DNA from: Pseudomonas sp. ERMR1:02
GTDB lineage: Bacteria; Pseudomonadota; Gammaproteobacteria; Pseudomonadales; Pseudomonadaceae
Assembly (NCBI RefSeq): GCF_002277815.1
Contig: NZ_NKJI01000011.1
Span: forward strand, 124,001 to 188,000
DNA length: 64,000 nt
Direction: 5' to 3'
The notes beneath the pieces were generated by a model. That model made no database searches. It was given only the letters and a program-made list of their open reading frames with translations, and was not told the origin of the DNA. Position 1 is the first letter of the stretch, and each line of letters begins with the position of its first letter. Position numbers and translations under genes: made by a program. Positions 57,777-64,000 of this stretch are shown one piece after another.

Positions 57777-58619
57777 ATGGCTCGGTTCCTTCCTCGCACC
57801 ATCCGCAACATGCTCGTTTGTGCATCCGCCATTGGCGCGCTGCTCAGTCAAGTTCCAGCCCAGGCGGCTGATGTTTCACTCTGGAAAGACATACAGAAAG
57901 CCGGCGTCTTGCGTTGCGGAGCGGCGGTCGCCGCGCCTTATGTCATGCGTGATGCCCGCTCTGGTGAATACAGCGGCTATTTCGTGGACCTGTGCCGGGA
58001 CTTCGGCGAGAAGGTGTTGAAGGTGAAGGTCGAGTTCGTCGACACCAACTGGGACAACCTGGTGGCCGGGTTGCAAGGTGGTAAATGGGACATGGCCATG
58101 GCGCTTAACCAGACCCCTGAGCGCGCGCTCGCAGTAGGTTTTTCGGTGCCGGCCACGGACTACCAGGTTTCGTTTCTGATCAACAAGGACAACCCGAAAC
58201 TGGCGAATGCGGGCAATACCCTTGCCGATTTCGACAAGCCTGAAGTGACCTTCGCGGTCATGTCGGGGACCGCCCAGGACAAGGCTATTTCCGGATCGAT
58301 CAAGCAGGGCAAGATCATGCGCCTGCCGGGTATGGATGAAGTAAGGCTGGCGGTCATGTCCAAGCGCGCCGACGTGCTGGTCGATGCCAGCGACACCAAT
58401 CACCTGTTCGCCGTGGCCAATCCGGGCTGGTCGAAGGAAGTCTTGCCCAAGCCCGCACTGGCCAAGCAGGGCGTGGCGTTCGGCGTGCGTCGTGATGTCA
58501 GTGCCGCTGACTTGCAGACGCTGAACATCTACATCTCCCAGCGACGCGAGACCGGCGAGATCGACGCCCTGGTCGACAAGGCTTCGCAACTGGCCAACGC
58601 CGACAAAACCCCTCAGTAA
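57777..58619 (+). CDS. Periplasmic amino acid-binding protein of the hydroxyproline operon
   Basis: A 280-aa binding protein from ATG 57777 (GGAGAGG upstream). The signal peptide is MARFLPRTIRNMLVCASAIG followed by ALLSQVPAQAA, then KAGVLRCGAAVAAPYVMRDA, VEFVDTNWDNLVAGLQGGKWDM and KRADVLVDASDTNHLF. SBP_bac_3 family but of a different branch from the LAO-type proteins. It starts the ABC-deaminase-epimerase-oxidase operon, so trans-4-hydroxy-L-proline or a related imino acid is the likely ligand. Confidence 0.9.
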   Translation: MARFLPRTIRNMLVCASAIGALLSQVPAQAADVSLWKDIQKAGVLRCGAAVAAPYVMRDARSGEYSGYFVDLCRDFGEKVLKVKVEFVDTNWDNLVAGLQGGKWDMAMALNQTPERALAVGFSVPATDYQVSFLINKDNPKLANAGNTLADFDKPEVTFAVMSGTAQDKAISGSIKQGKIMRLPGMDEVRLAVMSKRADVLVDASDTNHLFAVANPGWSKEVLPKPALAKQGVAFGVRRDVSAADLQTLNIYISQRRETGEIDALVDKASQLANADKTPQ

Positions 58620-58633
58620 ACCCTGCCGATGTC

Positions 58634-58657
58634 GAGCGCGCGGCGGGCTGCGCGCTC
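58634..58657 (+). terminator. Hairpin GAGCGCGC-N8-GCGCGCTC after the binding-protein gene
   Basis: A perfect 8-bp GC stem in the 52-bp gap between binding protein and ATPase genes, with no T-run. This is the third ABC cassette in the window with a hairpin directly after the binding-protein gene. Confidence 0.5.
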
Positions 58658-58671
58658 CCGGAGAATGATCA

Positions 58672-59493
58672 ATGAAAGCTTCCAATCTGGCAGCGGTGCC
58701 GGCACGGCCTCTGCACGTGCGCGAAACGCCCTGCGGCGAGTTCATTCAACTGCGTGACGTGTACAAATCCTACGGCGAAAACCTGGTGGTGATGGACCAC
58801 CTGGACCTGGATATGCGCGCCGATGATCGACTGGTCATCATCGGTCCCAGCGGCAGCGGCAAAAGCTCCTTGCTGCGGGTGATGATGGGCCTCGAAAGCA
58901 TTCAAGGCGGCACCATCCGCTTCCAGGGCAAGCCCTATATCGATGGCAATGCCCGGGGCAAAGGCAAGCCAATGGATTGCTCACTGCAAACCCAGGTGGG
59001 CATGGTGTTTCAGCACTACACCCTGTTTCCGCACCTGTCGGTGCTGGGCAACCTGATTCTGGCCCCGATGAAAGTGCATGGCCTGTCGAAAACCCAAGCA
59101 ACCGAAAAAGCCAGGGCGTTGCTCGCCCGGTTGGGTCTGGAAAGCAAACTCAACGTTTACCCCAGCCAACTGTCAGGCGGCCAGAAACAACGCGTGGCCA
59201 TTGCCCGGGCGCTGATGCTCGAACCCAAGTTGATGCTGTTCGACGAGGTCACCTCGGCGCTCGATCCGGAAATGGTCATCGAGGTGCAGAACGTGATGCT
59301 GCAACTGGCCGAGCAGAAGATGGCGATGATCATCGTCACCCACGACATGCATTTCGCCCGGCATATCGCCACCCGCGTGGTGTTTTGCGCCAACGGCAAA
59401 GTGGTCGAGCAAGGCCATCCCGATCAGTTGTTCACCCAGCCCAGGGAACCGCGCACCCGCGAGTTTCTGGAAAAAGTGCTGCACCTGGATTGA
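58672..59493 (+). CDS. Amino-acid ABC transporter ATP-binding protein
   Basis: An intact 273-aa ATPase from ATG 58672. Walker A GPSGSGKSSLLRVMMG, Q-loop VFQHYTLFPHLSVLGN, signature LSGGQKQRVAIARAL, Walker B LMLFDEVTSALDPE (Val in place of the usual Pro after DE), switch His IIVTHDMHFARH. An N-terminal extension of about 25 residues precedes the domain. The second gene of the hydroxyproline operon. Confidence 0.95.
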   Translation: MKASNLAAVPARPLHVRETPCGEFIQLRDVYKSYGENLVVMDHLDLDMRADDRLVIIGPSGSGKSSLLRVMMGLESIQGGTIRFQGKPYIDGNARGKGKPMDCSLQTQVGMVFQHYTLFPHLSVLGNLILAPMKVHGLSKTQATEKARALLARLGLESKLNVYPSQLSGGQKQRVAIARALMLEPKLMLFDEVTSALDPEMVIEVQNVMLQLAEQKMAMIIVTHDMHFARHIATRVVFCANGKVVEQGHPDQLFTQPREPRTREFLEKVLHLD

Positions 59494-59519
59494 TGCAACT
59501 GGATTGATGCAACTGGATT
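59487..59519 (+). repeat. 14-bp tandem repeat at the ATPase stop codon
   Basis: GGATTGATGCAACT occurs twice in a row (59487-59500, 59501-59514) with a partial third GGATT. The first copy contains the ATPase stop TGA (59491-59493), so the second copy just lengthens the gap to the permease start. A recent slippage duplication is likely. Confidence 0.85.
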
Positions 59520-59532
59520 TAGGAGCGCGATC

Positions 59533-60203
59533 ATGAATTATCAATTCGACTTCAACTTTCTCCAGGGCAACTTCGGTCTGTTGTGGGAGGGCCTGAAAGT
59601 CACGCTGCAATTGGCGCTGGTGTCGAACATCGTCGGGCTGGTGCTGGGTTTTGGCCTGTGTCTGCTGACCTTGAGCCGCTGGTTTTTCCTGCGTTGGCCG
59701 GCACAGCTTTTCATTGAGTTTTTCCGCTGCACGCCAGTGCTGTTGCAGATCGTCTGGTTCTTCTATTGCGTGCCGATGCTCTTTGACGTGTTCATCGACC
59801 CGATCACCATGGGCGTGCTCGCCCTTGGGTTGAACTTGACAGCGTTCAACGCCGAAGCCTATCGGGCCGGCGTTCAGGCCGTGCCCCGTGAACACCTGGA
59901 CGCCTGCGTCGCCCTGGGCCTGCGCCCCTGGCAGCGCACGCTCTACGTGATTCTTCCCCAGGCGTTGCGCAGTGCCGTGCCAGTGCTGATGACCAACGGT
60001 ATCTCGATCCTGCAGCAGAGTGCCCTGGTGGCGATCGTGGCGGTGGGGACTTGATGTACGTCGGCAAAAGCATCGCCACCGAGGCTTACCGCCCGCTGGA
60101 AACCTACTCGCTGATCGCGCTCATCTACTTCGCCCTGTCGCTGCCCATCGCTCAGTTTGTGCAGTGGCTGGAACGGCGTCAGGACGCGGCGCTCGCGCGC
60201 TGA
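59533..60203 (+). CDS. Amino-acid ABC transporter permease, one frameshift
   Basis: First permease of the importer. ATG 59533 behind AGGAG. YQFDFNFLQGNFGLLWEGLKVTLQLALV, LIEFFRCTPVLLQIVWFFYC and the coupling loop HLDACVALGLRPWQRTLYVILPQ fit the HisM/GlnP type. Near 60045 GGTGGGGAC lacks one G; the repair joins VAIVAVGDLMYVGKSIATEAYR to the C-terminus PIAQFVQWLERRQDAALAR, stop at 60201-60203, 223 aa. Without repair it would stop at 60054. Confidence 0.88.
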
Positions 60204-60213
60204 GGAGACTGTC

Positions 60214-60879
60214 ATGAACCTTGATTTCACCGTGGTGCTTTCTTACTGGCAAGCCTTGCTGCAGGGGTTGGCGCTGACGCTGGCATTCACCGTCGGCTGC
60301 GCGATCCTGGGCAGTGTGTGCGGGTTCCTCCTGAGCCTGTTGCGCGCCAGCGGTCATCGCTGGTTAAGCGTGCCGGCCGGGCTGTATGTGGAACTGTTCC
60401 GCGGAACACCGTTGTTGATTCAGCTGTTCTGGGTGTTTTTCTGTTTCCCGGTGGTATTCGGCGTTGATATCCCGCCCTACCTGTCGGTGCTGCTGGCGCT
60501 GACTCTGTACATGACCGCAATCACCAGCGAGACCTTCCGTGGCGCGCTCAAATCCATTCCTGGCGAGCAACACGATGCGTGCGTCGCGCTGGGTCTGGCT
60601 TCGTGGAATAAAACGGTCTTCGTGGTGTTTCCCCAAGCCTTGCTGCGCGGCATTCCGCCACTGCTCTCCAACGTGGTTTCGCTGTTCAAGGAGAGCGCGC
60701 TGATTTCCTCGGTGGGCATCGCCGACCTAATGTTCGTCGGCCAGAACATCTCCAACAGCACGGCCCGTCCGGTCGAGTTTCTCTCGGCAGTAGCTGTCAT
60801 TTATTTCCTCGTGGCGTTCCCGCTGACCCGTCTGGTCGGCGTGGTCGAGACGCGGATGCTGCGTCGTTATGCGTACTAA
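60214..60879 (+). CDS. Amino-acid ABC transporter permease
   Basis: An intact 221-aa permease (ATG 60214, GAGGAG upstream). MNLDFTVVLSYWQALLQGLALT, YVELFRGTPLLIQLFWVFFC and the coupling loop EQHDACVALGLASWNKTVFVVFPQ identify it. The second permease partner of the importer, 10 bp after the first. Confidence 0.94.
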   Translation: MNLDFTVVLSYWQALLQGLALTLAFTVGCAILGSVCGFLLSLLRASGHRWLSVPAGLYVELFRGTPLLIQLFWVFFCFPVVFGVDIPPYLSVLLALTLYMTAITSETFRGALKSIPGEQHDACVALGLASWNKTVFVVFPQALLRGIPPLLSNVVSLFKESALISSVGIADLMFVGQNISNSTARPVEFLSAVAVIYFLVAFPLTRLVGVVETRMLRRYAY

Positions 60880-60916
60880 CCCCAACCCTCGTATCCAAAT
60901 CCGTGGAGTGTCTGCA

Positions 60917-61798
60917 ATGACTCAACTCAAAGGCATCCTGCCTGCTCTGGTCACACCGTTCGACAAGGCCGGCAAGGTCAATTACGACATGCTCTCCAAT
61001 ATCATCGAGTATCAACTCAAGGCAGGCGTCACAGGCTTCGTGCCGCTGGGTTCGACCGGTGAGTACTACGCGCTGACCAATGAAGAGCGTCGGCAGATTC
61101 TGGCCACCGTGCGTGAAGTGGTGGGTGACCGTGGTGTGCTGATTGCCGGTGCCAACGGCTCCTGCACCCGTGAGGTGATCGAGCAGGTCAAACAGACCCG
61201 CGATGCCGGCTATACCAACTTGCTGATCGCGCCGCCGTACTACGCATTGCCGTCCCAGGAAGAGCTGATCGGTCACTACCAGGCCATTCTCGATGCCGCA
61301 CCGGACATCAATGTGGTGTTGTACAACTACCCGATACGCACCAACGTTGAAGTCGGCTTCGGCGTGCTGGAAGCGTTCAAGGACAACAAACGCGTGATTG
61401 CGATCAAGGAAAGCAGCGGCAACCTGCTGCGCGCCATCGAGATCGGCAACACCTACAAGGACAACTATCAGCTGTCTTGCGGCTCCGACGACCAGGCCCT
61501 CGACTTTTTCCTGTGGGGCGCGACCAGCTGGATCTGCGGTCCGGCCAACTGCCTGACCCAACAGGTCTGCGACTTCTACAGCAAATACACCACTGGCGAC
61601 CAGGACGGTGCCCAGGCCATCGTGCGTTCGCTGTTCCCGGTATTGGCCGACATGGAATCAGGCAAATTCATTCAGAAGGTCAAGTACGGCTGTGAGTTGG
61701 CAGGTTTCGATGCCGGCAATGCACGGATGCCGTTGCAACCGCTGACCACCGAGGAGAAGGCCGGTTTCCGCAAGGCTTTTGAACTGGCCATGCGCTGA
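60917..61798 (+). CDS. DHDPS-family lyase, probable pyrroline-4-hydroxy-2-carboxylate deaminase
   Basis: An intact 293-aa class I aldolase-fold enzyme. The Schiff-base Lys lies in VIAIKESSGNLLRA and the Tyr in NVVLYNYPIRTN; GSTGEYYALTNEERRQIL is the usual loop. In hydroxyproline operons this gene converts 1-pyrroline-4-hydroxy-2-carboxylate to 2-oxoglutarate semialdehyde with ammonia release. It is followed by the epimerase and oxidase genes, which fits. Other DapA-like activities (e.g. sugar acids) cannot be excluded by sequence alone. Confidence 0.88.
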   Translation: MTQLKGILPALVTPFDKAGKVNYDMLSNIIEYQLKAGVTGFVPLGSTGEYYALTNEERRQILATVREVVGDRGVLIAGANGSCTREVIEQVKQTRDAGYTNLLIAPPYYALPSQEELIGHYQAILDAAPDINVVLYNYPIRTNVEVGFGVLEAFKDNKRVIAIKESSGNLLRAIEIGNTYKDNYQLSCGSDDQALDFFLWGATSWICGPANCLTQQVCDFYSKYTTGDQDGAQAIVRSLFPVLADMESGKFIQKVKYGCELAGFDAGNARMPLQPLTTEEKAGFRKAFELAMR

Positions 61799-61871
61799 TA
61801 AATGACTGCCTGATGGTGTCTGCCGCGCCGGTCGCCACGCAGGCCGGTGCGGCTCTACGGAGTGAGATGAG

Positions 61872-62915
61872 ATGACCCGACACGTATTCAACTGCATTGA
61901 AGGCCACACAGAGGGAATGCCTGTACGCATGGTGATCGCCGGAGCCCCGCAGCTCAAAGGCACAACCATGAGCGAGCGGCGTGAACATTTCGTGGCGCAA
62001 TACGACTGGATCCGCCGCACGTTGATGCTCGAACCGCGAGGCCATTCGCACATGTCGGGCACGATCTTCTATCCGCCGATGCGCGAGGACAGTGACTTCA
62101 GTCTGTTGTTCATCGAAACCTCCGGTTGTCTACCGATGTGCGGGCATGCCACGTTGGGCTCAATAACCTTCGCGCTGGAGTCCGGGCTGATCGAGCCAAA
62201 AATACCGGGAACGGTGGTGGTGGATGTTCCGGCCGGGCAGATTCACGCCACTTACACCCGCAGCGGCGAAAAAATCAGTTCGGTGTGTTTCACCAACGTT
62301 CCGTCGTTCCTGTTGCACCGCGACCTGACCATCGACTTCCCGCCACTGGGGTCGTTGAAGGTCGACATTGCCTACGGCGGCAACTTTTATCCGATTATCG
62401 AAGTGCAACCCAACTATCCGGGTTGTGAGCATTTCAGCCCGCAGCAACTGCTGGAATGGGGGCGCGAAATACAGGATCTGATCAACCGGTCTGTGGAGGT
62501 GGTTCATCCGCAAAATCCGGCGATCAGAGGCGTCAACCACTGCATGTGGACAGGTTCGCCACTGTCGGACGAGTCTCAGGGAAGGGCGGTGGTCATTGCC
62601 GGTGCGAGTCTTATCGATCGCTCCCCCTGCGGCACCGGCAGCTCGGCCCGGGTCGCCCAGCGCTTTGCCCGCGGCTGGCTGGCCGCAGGCTCGGCCTATC
62701 GCCATGAAAGCCTCATTGGCAGTTTTTTCATCGGTCGTGTCGCACAGCAGCTTGAATTGGAGGACGGCCGCGCTGCGATTCGCCCCAGTATCGAAGGACG
62801 GGCGTGGATCACCGGGCGCGCGGAGTTTATTGTCGACGATACCCAACCCTGGTGGGACGGCTTCAGCCTGGAAGATTATGCCGCTCCAGCCTCAGCTCAA
62901 GAGACCTCCCTATGA
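61872..62915 (+). CDS. Proline racemase-family 4-hydroxyproline epimerase
   Basis: An intact 347-aa enzyme. Both catalytic Cys are present: PMCGHATLGS and SPCGTGSSARVAQRF. A two-Cys active site favours epimerase activity over the Thr/Cys trans-3-hydroxyproline dehydratase. The expected reaction is trans-4-hydroxy-L-proline to cis-4-hydroxy-D-proline, the substrate of the oxidase encoded next (ATGA overlap at 62912-62915). ATG 61872. Confidence 0.92.
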   Translation: MTRHVFNCIEGHTEGMPVRMVIAGAPQLKGTTMSERREHFVAQYDWIRRTLMLEPRGHSHMSGTIFYPPMREDSDFSLLFIETSGCLPMCGHATLGSITFALESGLIEPKIPGTVVVDVPAGQIHATYTRSGEKISSVCFTNVPSFLLHRDLTIDFPPLGSLKVDIAYGGNFYPIIEVQPNYPGCEHFSPQQLLEWGREIQDLINRSVEVVHPQNPAIRGVNHCMWTGSPLSDESQGRAVVIAGASLIDRSPCGTGSSARVAQRFARGWLAAGSAYRHESLIGSFFIGRVAQQLELEDGRAAIRPSIEGRAWITGRAEFIVDDTQPWWDGFSLEDYAAPASAQETSL

Positions 62916-64000
62916 CGCCTATGCAGTCCGTTGCACAAACACCTGCCCAGCTGGAAAAGGCTGTCGTGGTCGGCGGGGAATCGTTGGCGTCTGTTGTGCC
63001 CTTTATCTGCAACGGGAAGGTTATGCGGTCACTTTGGTCGACCCGGCTGCGGCGGGCGACAGCACTGCCAAGTGGAGTTGCGGGCAGATGGCGGTCGGCG
63101 AAGTCATTCCGCTGTCCAAACCTGGGATTCTGAAAAAAATACCGGGTTGGCTGCTCGATCAGAAAGGGCCGCTGGCGCTCAGGCCCAGTGCCTTGCCAGG
63201 CATTCTGCCGTGGTTTCTGCGTTTTCTGGCCTGTGCCCGGCGCTCGAAGATCGCCGAGATTGCCCAGGACATGGCGACCCTCACGCATCATGTCTTCGAA
63301 GACTATGCGCCTTTGTTGGAGGCTTGCCCGGACAAGACGCTGATGGGCGAGCGGCCGATTATCGAGGTATTCGATACGCCTTCAGGCATCGAGCACGAAC
63401 GTGATCATCTGGAGCTGCGCAAGGCGCTGGGTTTCAAGTCACAAGTGCTGGACGCCGGCGCAATTGCCGATCTTGAACCGTCGCTGTCCGGCAAATTCAG
63501 CCATGGCCTGTTGTTTTCGGATTGGCGCGCAGTCAGCGATACCAAAGGGTTTATCGCCGCACTGACCCAGAGCTTTATCGATCAGGGCGGGGTTCGGGTG
63601 CGTGGGCAGGTCAAACGTATCGACGAAGTGGCTGATCGTGCCAGCGGCGTCACGCTTGCCAACGGTGAACGCTTGGCCGCCGATCATGTGGTGATCGCGG
63701 CCGGGACGGGCTCTCGGCAGTTTTTCGAGCAACTCGGTGCCCAGGTTCCGCTGGCCGGGATTGCCGGTTATCAAGTGTTGCTGCCCAATCCGGGAGTGGA
63801 GATTCGTCACTCGGTGATCTATGCCGATGGCGGCTTTTGCTTCAGCCCGATGACTCGTGGCCTGCAGATCGGTGGGACCATCGAGTTTGCAGGCCGAATG
63901 CCGAGCCCAACTTCAAGCGTGCCGACATCATTCTCGAGAAGGCCCGCAAGATCCTTCCCCGACTGCAACTGGACAACATCGAATACGGCGTCGGCTACCG
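62912..64000 (+). CDS. FAD-dependent D-hydroxyproline/D-amino acid oxidase-like enzyme, partial, two frameshifts
   Basis: The gene runs off the right edge. After repair of a G run near 62966 (GGCGGGGAATC) it reads AVVVGGGIVGVCCALYLQRE, LVDPAAAGDSTAKWSCGQMA, and VIAAGTGSRQFFEQLGAQVP. A second loss near 63900 (GCCGAATGCC) restores EPNFKRADIILEKARKILPR. DAO fold with the FAD-binding GxGxxG at the start. It overlaps the epimerase stop by ATGA, so it should oxidise the D-isomer to the pyrroline, feeding the deaminase at 60917. Confidence 0.85.

Noticed and set aside
1..64000. Programmed ribosomal frameshifting for individual broken genes
   Set aside because: The breaks occur in unrelated families, without slippery heptamers or stimulatory stems, and all have the same sign; a sequence error explains them better.

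Overview
The window looks like a chromosome segment from a Pseudomonas of the fluorescens group. Supporting signs are the high GC, the GTAGGAGCGAGC..GCTCGCTCCTAC REP/REPIN palindromes between genes, Pseudomonas-like gene content (five polar amino acid ABC binding proteins, RND pump, FadL/TodX porin, hydroxyproline cluster) and a tRNA-Phe(GAA). I see no CRISPR array, rRNA, intact insertion sequence or prophage.

Layout. 1-1613 (minus): an amino-acid ABC cassette running off the left edge. 2210-10902: a LysR gene, then a plus-strand cluster of VOC protein, S-formylglutathione hydrolase, PhyH-type dioxygenase, binding protein, two permeases, ATPase, M20 amidohydrolase and a second binding protein. 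11200-11897: a small ion channel. 11928-21350 (minus): an RND efflux operon, a small conserved ORF, repeats, and a large winged-helix/ATPase regulator. 21638-31847: an aromatic-type catabolic locus (MhpA-like hydroxylase, TetR, old-yellow-enzyme reductase, TetR, extradiol-type dioxygenase, fumarylacetoacetase-family hydrolase, acyl-CoA ligase, FadL/TodX porin). 31886-36096: a gene remnant, a MerR/membrane-protein pair, an AT-rich cytochrome c, tRNA-Phe, an orphan histidine kinase and a Crp-like regulator. 36172-44821: one giant cyclic beta-1,2-glucan synthase-like gene. 45306-50716: a truncated LysR and an opine-oxidase-like flavoprotein set with its own binding protein. 51008-57418: lipoprotein, reverse transsulfuration pair (gamma-lyase, beta-synthase), GST, amidase. 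57777-64000: an ABC importer with deaminase, epimerase and flavin oxidase, which together make a hydroxyproline degradation operon.

The main technical observation is that the coding sequence is interrupted at about 29 places, and every one is repaired by adding exactly one base, often in a G or C run. No shift of the opposite sign was found, and the repaired genes have family-typical lengths (the MhpA-like protein becomes 552 aa, the S-formylglutathione hydrolase 281 aa). This is best explained by base-loss errors in the read or assembly, not by gene decay. I therefore annotate these genes across the shifts as single genes. A separate break at about 45,706-45,711 has removed the 5' ends of two divergent genes and cannot be explained by a single base.

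The best candidates for new biology are: (i) the catabolic locus at 21.6-31.8 kb, where two near-identical 16-bp palindromes lie inside divergent promoters beside a TetR gene; (ii) the 3.4-10.9 kb cluster joining a PhyH oxygenase and S-formylglutathione hydrolase to an amino-acid importer with two binding proteins, suggesting uptake and oxidative demethylation of a methylated, possibly acylated, amino compound; (iii) the opine-oxidase-like set at 45.7-50.7 kb.
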